Shown here: piece after piece, positions 16,273 through 24,762 of the stretch | How positions within the stretch are numbered: the stretch's first letter is position 1 | How the letters are laid out: each line of letters opens with the position of its first letter | DNA from: Bradyrhizobium barranii subsp. barranii | GTDB taxonomy: Bacteria; Pseudomonadota; Alphaproteobacteria; Rhizobiales; Xanthobacteraceae | Direction: 5' to 3' | NCBI RefSeq assembly: GCF_017565645.3 | Contig: NZ_CP086136.1 | Coordinates: 2,835,501-2,899,500, forward strand | DNA: 64,000 nucleotides | Position numbers and translations under genes: made by a program | The notes under the pieces: generated by a model | Seen by the model: the letters and a program-made list of their open reading frames with translations, nothing else | What the model was told of the DNA's origin: nothing | Database searches by the model: none

Positions 16273-17191
16273 AGAGCTTGCGCTTGGCTTGCTCCAATCC
16301 CCGTCCCGTCGCCAGCATCAGCCCCCGCAGCCAGATCGAGCCCGGATCCATCTGCGCACGGGTCGGATGGAACATGAACTGCTCGTCGATCCCGGGATCG
16401 AGCGGCGGCGTCACCGTGACGAGGCCGAGCTGCTTCGACAGCGCCGCGATCAGCCGGCGCGGCACGAAGGCGACGAGGTCGGTGCGGGCGGCGACGTGCC
16501 GCGCTTCGAGATAGCCTGACACCACCAGCGAAATGTGCCGCTCGATGCCCTTGGTCCGCAGCCAGGTGTCGATGAGATCCTCCGGTTGGCCGCGGATGAT
16601 CACGCCGACATGGCGCGCTGCCAGGAACGTCTCGCGCCGCTTCAGCTTCGCAGCCATGGGATGACCGCGCCGCACCGCCAGTGCGTCGCTGTCGGTGTAG
16701 AGCAACTGGCGGTGAAAGCCCTTGAAGGCGTTGCCGATCGAGATCACGAGGTCGATGGTGCGGGCGAACTCGGTGTGAAAGATCGCAGGGCCCCGCCACG
16801 GCACGACGTCGATGCGGACGTTGGGCGCGGCCCGCGTCACCTTCTCCATCAAGGGCGGCATCAGCAGCTCGACCGCGAGATCCGGCATCATCAGGCGGAA
16901 TTGCCGCTCGCTGCGCGCGGCGTCGAAGTCGTCGGGTATGAACAGCCCGCGCACCTGGTCGAGCGCCTGGGCCAGCGGTGCACGGAGCGCTTGTGCCCGT
17001 GGCGTCAGCTCCATGCGCGCGCCGGTGCGCACTAGCAGCGGATCGCCGAAGATGTCGCGCAGGCGTTGCAACGCGTGGCTCGCGGCCGGCTGCGACAGCC
17101 CGATCCGTAGCGCGGCCCGGCTGACATTGGCCTCGCGCAGCAGCGCGTCGAGCGAGGTCAGGAGATTGAGGTCAAGCGAATTCAAATTCAT
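16268..17191 (-). CDS. LysR-family transcriptional regulator
   Basis: This 307-residue LTTR has the N-terminal winged helix-turn-helix (LNLLTSLDALLREANVSRAALRIGLSQPAASHALQRLRDIFGDPLLVRTG) and an effector-binding domain. The HTH pattern resembles the NodD/NahR-like subgroup (SQPAASHALQRLR). The start MNLNSLDLN at 17191 is chosen; an ATG at 17209 adds six residues. It is divergent from an NTF2-like gene; the 91-bp gap contains GATAT-C-ATATC (17202-17212), a possible binding site. The C-terminus runs into a dispersed repeat. Confidence 0.93.
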   Translation of the reverse strand: MNLNSLDLNLLTSLDALLREANVSRAALRIGLSQPAASHALQRLRDIFGDPLLVRTGARMELTPRAQALRAPLAQALDQVRGLFIPDDFDAARSERQFRLMMPDLAVELLMPPLMEKVTRAAPNVRIDVVPWRGPAIFHTEFARTIDLVISIGNAFKGFHRQLLYTDSDALAVRRGHPMAAKLKRRETFLAARHVGVIIRGQPEDLIDTWLRTKGIERHISLVVSGYLEARHVAARTDLVAFVPRRLIAALSKQLGLVTVTPPLDPGIDEQFMFHPTRAQMDPGSIWLRGLMLATGRGLEQAKRKLS

Positions 17192-17282
17192 GAGGCGAAT
17201 AGATATCATATCAACTATCGATTTGAAGAATTCTTATCCGGCAGGGATGATCTCCGTGTTGCCACCAAACGGAGATGCCGCC

Positions 17283-17726
17283 ATGAGCGCGAGCGCCAAC
17301 AAGAAACTGATGCAGGATATCTTTGCCGCCGCCGCCAGCCCCGATCCGGCCGCACGCGACCGGGCCCTGTTCACCGCAAGCCTTGCCGACGATGCCAGAT
17401 GGGTCGTGACCGGCCAGTATTCCTGGTCGCGCACCTTCACCGGCAAGGAGGCGATCCTCAACGATCTGCACGGTTATGTGCGCACCCGCTTGCGCGACCG
17501 GACCCGCACCGTAGCTCACCGTTTCATCGCCGACGGCGACGTCGTCGTGGTGGAAGCCAAGGGCGACAACGTCACGCCCGAGGGCGTTCGTTATGACAAC
17601 GACTACTGCCTGGTGTTTCGCCTCGAGGACGGGAAGATCAAGGAGATCCGGGAATATTGCGACTCGACCCTGACCGAGAAGGCGCTCGGTCCGTTTCCGC
17701 AGACGCCCGTGAGGGCCGCGAGCTGA
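17283..17726 (+). CDS. NTF2-like / SnoaL-type small protein
   Basis: This 147-residue protein has the nuclear-transport-factor-2 fold signature: an N-terminal helix pair (KKLMQDIFAAAASPDPAARDRALFTASLADDARWVVTG), then YSWSRTFTGKEAILNDL and the sheet AHRFIADGDVVVVEAKGDN...DNDYCLVFRLEDGKIKEIREYCD. Members act as small isomerase/hydrolase-like enzymes or ligand binders. The ATG at 17283 has GGAG eight bases upstream. The adjacent divergent LysR gene is its likely regulator. Confidence 0.88.
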   Translation: MSASANKKLMQDIFAAAASPDPAARDRALFTASLADDARWVVTGQYSWSRTFTGKEAILNDLHGYVRTRLRDRTRTVAHRFIADGDVVVVEAKGDNVTPEGVRYDNDYCLVFRLEDGKIKEIREYCDSTLTEKALGPFPQTPVRAAS

Positions 17727-17779
17727 CCGGATTGAGGACCATCTCGTCCGCCGACCGGTGCCGTCGGCCTCGTTCGGCG

Positions 17780-17947
17780 ATGGTCGTGTCGATCTGGCGC
17801 AGGCTGATAGCGATCGTCCATGTCAGGCGCGAGCGGTCCCAGGCCCGGTACCAGCTCGCCGCCATGAGCGACCGGGAGCTTCAGGACTGCGGCATGACCC
17901 GGGCGGAGATCGCATACGAACTGAGGAGACCGGTGCGACGGAGTTAG
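17780..17947 (+). CDS. DUF1127 small protein
   Basis: This 55-residue protein, MVVSIWRRLIAIVHVRRERS..., ends with the DUF1127 core RYQLAAMSDRELQDCGMTRAEIAYELRRP. In other alphaproteobacteria DUF1127 proteins are small Arg-rich proteins linked to RNA turnover, phosphate or nitrogen responses; here only the family is shown. It starts 53 bp after the NTF2-like gene and could be co-transcribed with it. A stable hairpin follows. Confidence 0.82.
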   Translation: MVVSIWRRLIAIVHVRRERSQARYQLAAMSDRELQDCGMTRAEIAYELRRPVRRS

Positions 17948-17997
17948 ACGAACGGACGAGATCCAGGCGCCGCCTGCCTCCCATTTTATCGTAGCCG

Positions 17998-18017
17998 GCG
18001 GAACCTTCGGGTTCCGC
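17998..18017 (+). other. Stable hairpin with TTCG tetraloop upstream of bphP
   Basis: GCGGAACC-TTCG-GGTTCCGC forms an eight-pair stem with a UUCG loop. No T tract follows, so it is not a canonical intrinsic terminator. It overlaps the -35 element of the predicted EcfG promoter. Confidence 0.6.
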
Positions 18018-18025
18018 GGGGCGTT
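18000..18025 (+). promoter_or_regulatory. EcfG-type (general stress sigma) promoter of bphP
   Basis: GGAAC at 18000-18004 and CGTT at 18022-18025 are separated by 17 bp, matching the alphaproteobacterial EcfG consensus GGAAC-N16/17-CGTT. The inferred start site leaves a short leader with GGAGG at 18036-18040 before the ATG at 18049. Confidence 0.68.
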
Positions 18026-18048
18026 TGCTCGGTTCGGAGGCACCGCGC

Positions 18049-20595
18049 ATGAACGAGGCGGTCAATCTCACCAATTGCGATCGCGAGCCGATCCACATCC
18101 CCGGCAGCGTCCAGCCGTTCGGCTTCCTGCTCACGGTGCTGTCGGATTTCACGATCTGCATGGCCTCCGACAATGTCGACAGCTTTCTCGGGACTGACGT
18201 CGCCGACCTGCTCCAGCAGCCGTTGTCGCGCGTCATCTCGGAAGCCGCCGTCGAGACCATTCGCAGCCGCGTCGATCATCTCAGCGGCCCCGATACGACC
18301 GAGCGCATGTTCGGTGTCGAGCTCCAGCCCGGCAAACCGCCTTACGATCTCTCCATCCACTTCTCCGGCGCCTATCTGGTCATCGAGGCGGAGCCCAGCG
18401 TCAACGAGCCCGGCGTCAATTCCGGCGAGCTCGTCCGCCTGATGCTGGAGCGAATCCGCAAGACGCGCGGCATGACCGAGCTCGCCCGCGAGGCGGCGCG
18501 CCAGCTCAAGGTCCTGACCGGGTTCGACCGCGTCATGGTCTATCAATTTCATCCGGACGGATCGGGCGAGGTGATCGCTGAAGCTGCGGAAGCCGGCCTC
18601 GAACGGTTCCTCGGCCTGCACTATCCGGCCTCCGACATCCCCAAGCAGGCCCGCATCCTTTATCAGCGCAACTGGCTGCGCATCATCGCCGATATCAATT
18701 CGAAACCAGCCGCGTTGTTTTCGACGGCCACGCACAATGCGGGGCTGCTCGATCTCTCCATGAGCGTGCTGCGCTCGGTCTCGCCGATCCACATCGAATA
18801 TCTGCGCAACATGGGCGTCGGCGCCTCGATGTCGGTGTCGATCCTGCGTGACGGCAAGCTCTGGGGCCTGTTCGCCTGCCATCATTATTCGCCGCGCTAC
18901 ATCTCGTTCGAGAAGCGCACCGCGTCCGAGCTGTTCGGGCAGATGTTCTCCTGGATCGTGGAGGGGCGCGAGCGCGAGGGCAATGTCGCCTATGAGATGC
19001 GCGCTCACCAGGTGCAGGAGCGGTTGATCGAGACCGCGGCCTCGCATGAGCACAGCCGGCGCGCGATCGTCGACTTCCTCGGCGACTATCGCGGGATGAT
19101 CGATTGCGACGGCGTGGCGGTGTGGTCCGACAACAAGATCACGCTTCAGGGCCAGACGCCGACCGAGGACGAGGTGAAGGATCTGGTTGCCTTCATCAAC
19201 CGAACCTCGCCGGGACGGATTTTCGCCAGTGCCGAGATTGCCAAGGTCTATGCCGCGGGCCAGTCCTTTCGCGACCGCGCGGCGGGATTTCTCGCCATTC
19301 CGATCTCACGGACTCCGCGCGATTGCCTGATCTTCTTCCGGCGCGAGGTCGTGCGCTCGGTGAACTGGGCCGGCGCGCCCGACAAGGTCTATGACGAGGG
19401 TCCGAACGGACCGCGGCTGACGCCGCGCAAGAGCTTTGAGCTCTGGCAGGAAACGGTGGCGGGCCAGTCGAAACCGTGGTCCACGGCCGACATCCGCATC
19501 GCCGAGAGCCTGCGCGTCACGCTGCTCGAAGTGATCCTGCAACTGTCCGACCTTGCCGCCCGCGAGCGTCGCGGCGCGCAGGAGCGGCAGGAGCTGATGA
19601 TCGCCGAGCTCAATCACCGCGTCCGCAACATTTTGAGCCTCGTCCGCGCGCTGGTGGCGCAGAGCAAGGACACCGCCACGTCGGTCGAGGAATTCGCCGG
19701 CGTGCTCGGTGGCCGCATCCAGGCCTTGGCTCGCGCCCACGACCAGATCACCAATTTGAACTGGGCGCCGGTTGCGCTGCGCTCGCTGGTCGAGTCCGAG
19801 GCCGGCGCCTATCTCGGCGCGCGCGCCGGCCGCGTGAAGATGGGCGGGCCCGACGTCGCGCTCGATCCCAAGGCGTTCGCGACGCTGGCGCTCGTCGTGC
19901 ACGAGATGATGACCAATTCCGCCAAATATGGCGCGCTGGCCGATTCCACCGGCAGCGTCGAGGTGGTGTGGCGTCTCGATCCGTCTTCAAGCCTTGTCAT
20001 CGAATGGAAGGAGAGCGGCGGTCCGCCAGTGCAGCCGCCGTCGCGCCGCGGCTTCGGGACCACCATCATCGAGCGTTCCGTCCCCTTCGACCTCAAGGGC
20101 GAAGCCGAAATCCGCTTCGACCTGCTCGGGGTCCAGGCCAAGTTTATCATCCCGCCCAATTTTGTCGAACTGGTGCCATCAATCGGAGGAGCCGCCATGC
20201 GCGTCGAGGAGCAGCAACCCGCCCGTCCGCGAATTTCCGAGACGGCACTGATCGTCGAGGACAATCTGATCATCGCCATGGCGGCGGAAGTCATCCTGCT
20301 CGATCTCGGCGCCCGCCATGTCGATACTGCGGCGAGCGTCGACCAGGCGTTGCGCGCGATCGAGCGCACGCGTCCGGGTTTTGCGCTGCTCGATCTCAAC
20401 CTCGGTAACGAGAGCAGCATCAAGGTGGCCGAGAAGCTGAAGGAGATCGGCGTGCCCTTCATGTTCGCGACCGGCTATGGCGAGCGCGCGCCGATCCCGG
20501 AAGAGCTGGCGTCCGCGCCGGTGGTCCAGAAGCCCTACACGCTGGAAGTCGTCGAGAACGCGCTCGGCAAATTGCAGGGGACGGTCGCCCAATAG
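18049..20595 (+). CDS. bphP: Bacteriophytochrome HWE histidine kinase with C-terminal receiver
   Basis: This 848-residue red/far-red photoreceptor kinase is read as PAS-GAF-PHY-HWE kinase-receiver. Cys10 (TNCDREPIHIPG) is the expected biliverdin attachment site. PASDIP is at 193-198, the SPIHIEYLRNMGVG block at 245-258, ACHHY at 276-280 and the PHY-tongue PRKSF at 459-463. The kinase has phospho-acceptor His523 (ELNHRVRN), N-box HEMMTNSAKYGAL (619-631) and W653-K-E655, which define the HWE family. The receiver (about 730-845) has Asp782, Thr808 and Lys828. The usual QPHG after the PAS loop is QPFG here. The ATG has GGAGG eight bases upstream. An EcfG-type promoter precedes it. Confidence 0.95.
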   Translation: MNEAVNLTNCDREPIHIPGSVQPFGFLLTVLSDFTICMASDNVDSFLGTDVADLLQQPLSRVISEAAVETIRSRVDHLSGPDTTERMFGVELQPGKPPYDLSIHFSGAYLVIEAEPSVNEPGVNSGELVRLMLERIRKTRGMTELAREAARQLKVLTGFDRVMVYQFHPDGSGEVIAEAAEAGLERFLGLHYPASDIPKQARILYQRNWLRIIADINSKPAALFSTATHNAGLLDLSMSVLRSVSPIHIEYLRNMGVGASMSVSILRDGKLWGLFACHHYSPRYISFEKRTASELFGQMFSWIVEGREREGNVAYEMRAHQVQERLIETAASHEHSRRAIVDFLGDYRGMIDCDGVAVWSDNKITLQGQTPTEDEVKDLVAFINRTSPGRIFASAEIAKVYAAGQSFRDRAAGFLAIPISRTPRDCLIFFRREVVRSVNWAGAPDKVYDEGPNGPRLTPRKSFELWQETVAGQSKPWSTADIRIAESLRVTLLEVILQLSDLAARERRGAQERQELMIAELNHRVRNILSLVRALVAQSKDTATSVEEFAGVLGGRIQALARAHDQITNLNWAPVALRSLVESEAGAYLGARAGRVKMGGPDVALDPKAFATLALVVHEMMTNSAKYGALADSTGSVEVVWRLDPSSSLVIEWKESGGPPVQPPSRRGFGTTIIERSVPFDLKGEAEIRFDLLGVQAKFIIPPNFVELVPSIGGAAMRVEEQQPARPRISETALIVEDNLIIAMAAEVILLDLGARHVDTAASVDQALRAIERTRPGFALLDLNLGNESSIKVAEKLKEIGVPFMFATGYGERAPIPEELASAPVVQKPYTLEVVENALGKLQGTVAQ

Positions 20596-20865
20596 ACATC
20601 CATCCCGGCGACGCGTGCAGCGCTCTGCAAGCGGCTGCGGGCTTTGCACCGAAACCTGCGCAACTGCCGATAAAATCAGCAGGTCCTGTGCGGGCCGGCG
20701 CACACATGCGCGAAAAATCGGAAGGTTCAATTAACGAGTGTCCCTCATTGTACCGCGGTGCAGCGTGGGTGCCGAAAAGCGACTCGCGGCTGCCGGGGGT
20801 GGCCGTGACGATTGCCGGGGTCGTTCGTCCGCCCGAATTCACATGCACCTGGGTGGACAGTGGGA

Positions 20866-22875
20866 ATGCCGAACTTTCGTTTGCGGATCAGGGGGCGCCT
20901 GTACGCAGGCTTCATGGCCTTGGTGGCGGTTGGTCTCGTGATGGCGGTGGTCGCCATCTGGAATTTGCGGTCCGTGCAGGACCAGGTCGCAAAGGCTTCG
21001 GCGTTTTCGGACAGCACGGCGCGTGTCCTGGAGGTCTCGACCCATCTTCAGGCGATCCAGCGCGCCAATCTGCGCTACATCTACGACGCCAGCGAGCCCG
21101 CAATGAAGGAGGCCGCAGAGCGGGAGACCGCGGCGACCGAGCTGTTGAAGGTCGGGGCGCAGGGGACGCTCTCCGAGGAGCGGCGGAAGCTCTACAACGA
21201 TCTGATCGCCGACATCGCGAAAATGCGAAGCCTGCGTGACAATCTCGGCGACGCCGTCAATGAGGCGCGGACCGGCAAGGCGACGCTGCTGCCGAGCGGT
21301 GACGAGCTGACTGTCAAGATGGGCAAGCTGGTCGATGTGGCGCGCGCAGCCGTCGACGAAGACACCGGGGCCCTCGTTGCGGATCTCGAATCCAGGCTCC
21401 TTCTCGTCCAGATCGCGAACTGGCGTTTCCTGGCCCTGCGCGACAGCAAGGGGCCCGCCAACTTCAGAACCAATGTGGACAGGGCGTCGCAACGCCTCTC
21501 GGCGCTCGAAAAGAGTCCGCAGGCGACCGAACTGCGCACGACGCTCGCGCCGGTGAAGACCTCGCTCGGAATCTACAAATCCGCGTTCGAGACGACGTCG
21601 GCCGCGATGCTCCAGGCCGACGAGATCTACCACAAGAGCCTCGCGCCCCTCATCGTCGACAGCATCTCCAAGCTCAAGGTCGCAGAAGCCGCCTTGAAGA
21701 AGGACTACAAGGAGTCGCGCAGCCAGGCCGAAGCCGTGATTGACGGCACGACCACCGTGCAGGCGATCGCGGGCTGCCTTGCCACCCTGTTCGGATTGAT
21801 CGTCGCCTTCCTGATCGCCCGCAGCATCGTCGGTCCCCTGACCTCGATGACGCGCGCGATGGGGCTGCTGGCCGGCGGCAATCTCGAGGTCGAGGTTCCC
21901 GGACGCGGCAAGGCCGACGAGATCGGCGACATGGCCAAGGCGATCGAGGTGTTCAAGACCAACATGATCGACACCGAACGGCTGCGCACGGAGCAGACCG
22001 AGACCGAGGCGCGGCAGGCGGAGAGCCGCAAGGCCGACATGGTCCGGCTCGCCGACCAGTTCGAGCAGGCGGTCGGCGAGATCGTCGACACCGTGTCGTC
22101 GGCATCGAACGAACTCGAGGCTTCCGCCGGCACGCTGACGGCGACCGCGACGCGCGCGCAGAATCTGTCGACCGAGGTGGCGTCGGCGTCACAGGAGGCC
22201 ACGGCCAATGTGCAGGCGGTGGCGTCCGCGACCGAGCAGCTGTCCTCCTCGGTCACCGAGATCGCCCGCCAGGTGCAGGAATCCGCCCGGATCGCCAACG
22301 AGGCGGTCGGGCAGGCAAGCAGGACCAATGAGCGCGTCGGCGAGCTGTCCAAGGCGGCCGCCCGCATCGGCGACGTGGTCGAGCTGATCAGCACGATTGC
22401 CGGCCAGACCAATCTGCTGGCACTGAACGCGACGATCGAGGCGGCGCGTGCGGGCGAGGCCGGTCGCGGCTTTGCCGTGGTCGCCTCCGAGGTCAAGGCG
22501 CTGGCCGAGCAGACCGCGAAGGCCACGGGCGAAATCGCCCAGCAGGTCTCCGGCATCCAGGCCGCGACGGAGGAGTCGGTCGGCTCGATCCGGGAGATCA
22601 GCGGCACCATCGAGCGGCTGTCGGAGATCTCGTCGACGGTCGCCGCGGCCGTGGAAGAGCAGGGCGCTGCCACACAGGAAATCTCCCGCAATGTCCAGCA
22701 GGCCGCCCATGGCACGCAGCGCGTCTCGACCAATATCGGCGACGTGCAGCGCGGCGCCTCCGAGACCGGCTCGGCCTCCTCGCAGGTGCTCTCGGCGGCG
22801 CGCTCGCTGTCTTCAGACAGCAACCGGCTGAAGCAGGAAGTCGCGAAGTTCCTGGACTCGGTCCACGCCGCCTGA
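20866..22875 (+). CDS. Methyl-accepting chemotaxis protein
   Basis: This 669-residue transmembrane chemoreceptor has membrane helices at about residues 12-34 ([21 protein letters not shown]) and 298-322 ([18 protein letters not shown]). They bracket a periplasmic helical-bundle sensor. HAMP follows ([41 protein letters not shown]), then the signalling domain with the tip [43 protein letters not shown]. The ATG at 20866 directly precedes the first helix. No chemotaxis genes lie nearby. The ligand is unknown. A palindromic terminator follows 15 bp after the stop. Confidence 0.96.
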   Translation: MPNFRLRIRGRLYAGFMALVAVGLVMAVVAIWNLRSVQDQVAKASAFSDSTARVLEVSTHLQAIQRANLRYIYDASEPAMKEAAERETAATELLKVGAQGTLSEERRKLYNDLIADIAKMRSLRDNLGDAVNEARTGKATLLPSGDELTVKMGKLVDVARAAVDEDTGALVADLESRLLLVQIANWRFLALRDSKGPANFRTNVDRASQRLSALEKSPQATELRTTLAPVKTSLGIYKSAFETTSAAMLQADEIYHKSLAPLIVDSISKLKVAEAALKKDYKESRSQAEAVIDGTTTVQAIAGCLATLFGLIVAFLIARSIVGPLTSMTRAMGLLAGGNLEVEVPGRGKADEIGDMAKAIEVFKTNMIDTERLRTEQTETEARQAESRKADMVRLADQFEQAVGEIVDTVSSASNELEASAGTLTATATRAQNLSTEVASASQEATANVQAVASATEQLSSSVTEIARQVQESARIANEAVGQASRTNERVGELSKAAARIGDVVELISTIAGQTNLLALNATIEAARAGEAGRGFAVVASEVKALAEQTAKATGEIAQQVSGIQAATEESVGSIREISGTIERLSEISSTVAAAVEEQGAATQEISRNVQQAAHGTQRVSTNIGDVQRGASETGSASSQVLSAARSLSSDSNRLKQEVAKFLDSVHAA

Positions 22876-22890
22876 GCCGCAAACGCAAAA

Positions 22891-22912
22891 GGCCACGCGC
22901 ATGCGCGTGGCC
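22891..22912. terminator. Bidirectional palindromic terminator
   Basis: A perfect 22-bp palindrome (arms GGCCACGCGCA and TGCGCGTGGCC) lies between the convergent chemoreceptor and GST genes. It is flanked by AAAA on the left and CCAAAA on the right. Confidence 0.7.
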
Positions 22913-22933
22913 TCCAAAAGCTGCGAAGTGCGA

Positions 22934-23620
22934 TCAGGCGACCTTCGTCGTCATGTGCTTGAACATGTTGGCGCGCGCCTCGTCGTCCATCTCGGCCTTG
23001 AAGGTGAACTTGTCCTTCAGGGCGATCGCGCGCGCCGCCGCAGGCCGCGCCGAGATCTCGTCCACCAGCCGCTTCACGTTCGGGTAGCGCGCAAAGGCAT
23101 CGTCGCCGAGCTTGAACGGCACCATCCGCGCCCAGCCCCACAGCGCCATGTCGACGATCGAATAGCTGTCGCCGACCATATAGCTGCGGCCTTCAAGGTG
23201 ACCGTCGAGAATCTTGTAGTGGCGATCGGTCTCGTACTGGTAGCGGTTATGCGCGTAGTCGTGGTTCTGGTCCTTCGGCGCAAAATGCTTGAAGTGCACG
23301 GCCTGGCCCGAATACGGCCCGACGCCGGTGGCAATGAACATCAGCCATGACAGCGTCTCGCCGCGGACGTTGGCGGCGGGGAGGAACTTGCCGGTCTTCT
23401 CGGCGAGGTAGAGCAGGATGGCGTTCGAGTCGAACACGATGGTGCCGTTGTCGTCGATCGCCGGCACCTTGCCGTTCGGATTGATCTTCAGATAGTCCGG
23501 CGCGAACTGCTCGCCCGTGCGGGTGTCGATCTTGACCGGCTCGAAGGCCAGGCCGGCCTCTTCGAGATAAAGCGCGACCTTGGTCGGGTTCGGCGATCCG
23601 TTGAAATAGAATTTGAGCAT
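22934..23620 (-). CDS. Glutathione S-transferase family protein
   Basis: This 228-residue GST starts MLKFYFNGSPNPTKVALYLEEAGLAFEPVKIDTRTGEQ. It has INPNGKVPAIDDNGTIVFDSNAILLYLAEKTG in the thioredoxin-like domain and a helical C-terminal domain with GDSYSIVDMALWGW. The pattern resembles the YfcG/YghU (nu-class-like) disulfide-bond GSTs. The ATG at 23620 has GGGGAG upstream. It is unrelated in position to the GST at 15545 and appears to stand alone. Confidence 0.93.
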   Translation of the reverse strand: MLKFYFNGSPNPTKVALYLEEAGLAFEPVKIDTRTGEQFAPDYLKINPNGKVPAIDDNGTIVFDSNAILLYLAEKTGKFLPAANVRGETLSWLMFIATGVGPYSGQAVHFKHFAPKDQNHDYAHNRYQYETDRHYKILDGHLEGRSYMVGDSYSIVDMALWGWARMVPFKLGDDAFARYPNVKRLVDEISARPAAARAIALKDKFTFKAEMDDEARANMFKHMTTKVA

Positions 23621-23782
23621 GTTTGTCTCCCCGATTCCCTTTTTTAGAGAATGAATGCAGCATCGTGGCTTTCTCTGCCTGAATATCGCCTGGGAGAGCA
23701 ACCGGCGAGTTTGCAGGGCGGTGTCTGCGCGGTACGCAGATCAGCCGGCGTAACAAGGGCCGATCGCCGCCGTAATGGCGGT

Positions 23783-24664
23783 TCAAGTCCGGCTGAGCCG
23801 TTCCCGCAGGAATTCGATGAAGCGCTGCGTCTTGGCTGGCAGCAGGCGCGTCTCGGTGACTGCGTAGACGGTGACGGGCGAGCCCTGCCATTGCGGCATG
23901 ATGCGACGCAGCCGGCCATCCGCCACTTCGTCGGCCACGATCTCCTGCGGCAGAAAGGCGATGCCCATGTCGAGCGTTGCGAGGCGGCGGATCAGTCCCA
24001 CGTTGTTGAGCCGAAAACGGCCGCCGACGTCGGTCTGCTCCATCTGCGTGCCCCTGTGTAACGTCCACGCACTCACCTTCGTCATGCACAGGCATTGATG
24101 ATGGGTGAGGTCCGCCGGTTCATGCGGCTCGCCGTTGATGTCGAGATAGCGCGGCGAGGCGTAGAGATATCCCGGCATGCGGGCGAGCGGCCGCGCGATC
24201 ATGTGGGACGGCTCTGATTCTCCGACGCGGATCGCCAGATCGAACGGCTCCGATACGAGATCGACACGTCGCGGCGTCAGGTCGAATTCGAAATCGATGT
24301 CGGGATATTGCTGCGCGAATTCGGCGATCAACGGTGCGAGATAGGTGTTCGCGAAATCCACCGGCAGCGAGACGCGGAGCATGCCGCTCGGCTGCGCCAG
24401 CATCCCGTCCAGTTGCTCATGCGCCAGGCGCGCCTCGCCCACGATGCGCCTGCAGCGCTCGAAGTAGATCTGGCCGGCTTCGGTCAATTCGATCTTGCGG
24501 GTCGTCCGGTTCAACAGGCGAAGCCCGATCTCCTTCTCCAAGAGATCGATCCTGCGCGACAGCGTCGAATTGGGCATGTCGAGGGTCTTGGCGGCGCGGC
24601 GGAAGCTGCGGGCCTTCGCGACCTCCACGAACAGCGCCATATCGTTCAACAACGCCATTTTCAT
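23783..24664 (-). CDS. LysR-family transcriptional regulator
   Basis: This 293-residue LTTR has the HTH MALFVEVAKARSFRRAAKTLDMPNSTLSRRIDLLEKEIGLRLLNRTTRKIELTEAG, typical of the CrgA/AaeR-like subgroup, followed by the periplasmic-binding-like effector domain. It is divergent from a short-chain dehydrogenase gene. The 98-bp gap is rich in TTCCA/TGGAA dyads, one of which touches this gene's start codon, suggesting autoregulation and control of the neighbour. Confidence 0.94.
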   Translation of the reverse strand: MKMALLNDMALFVEVAKARSFRRAAKTLDMPNSTLSRRIDLLEKEIGLRLLNRTTRKIELTEAGQIYFERCRRIVGEARLAHEQLDGMLAQPSGMLRVSLPVDFANTYLAPLIAEFAQQYPDIDFEFDLTPRRVDLVSEPFDLAIRVGESEPSHMIARPLARMPGYLYASPRYLDINGEPHEPADLTHHQCLCMTKVSAWTLHRGTQMEQTDVGGRFRLNNVGLIRRLATLDMGIAFLPQEIVADEVADGRLRRIMPQWQGSPVTVYAVTETRLLPAKTQRFIEFLRERLSRT

Positions 24665-24667
24665 TAT

Positions 24668-24721
24668 TCCATCAATGGATCAATCAGTTCCATTTTACGG
24701 TATTTATTCCACTGAGTGGAA
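24668..24721. promoter_or_regulatory. Candidate LysR operator region with TTCCA dyads
   Basis: The region has TCCAT-CA-ATGGA at 24668-24679, an isolated TTCCA at about 24688, and the perfect dyad TTCCACT-G-AGTGGAA at 24707-24721. They lie between the divergent LysR and dehydrogenase genes. Confidence 0.6.
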
Positions 24722-24762
24722 GGTCCATCTGCCCTTTGCTGACATTGCAGGGCGAGCCATCC

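Noticed and set aside
23770..23800. tRNA-like T-loop GGTTCAAGTCC
   Set aside because: It sits in the LysR 3' end, the T stem pairs over only three bases and no acceptor or anticodon arms are found.
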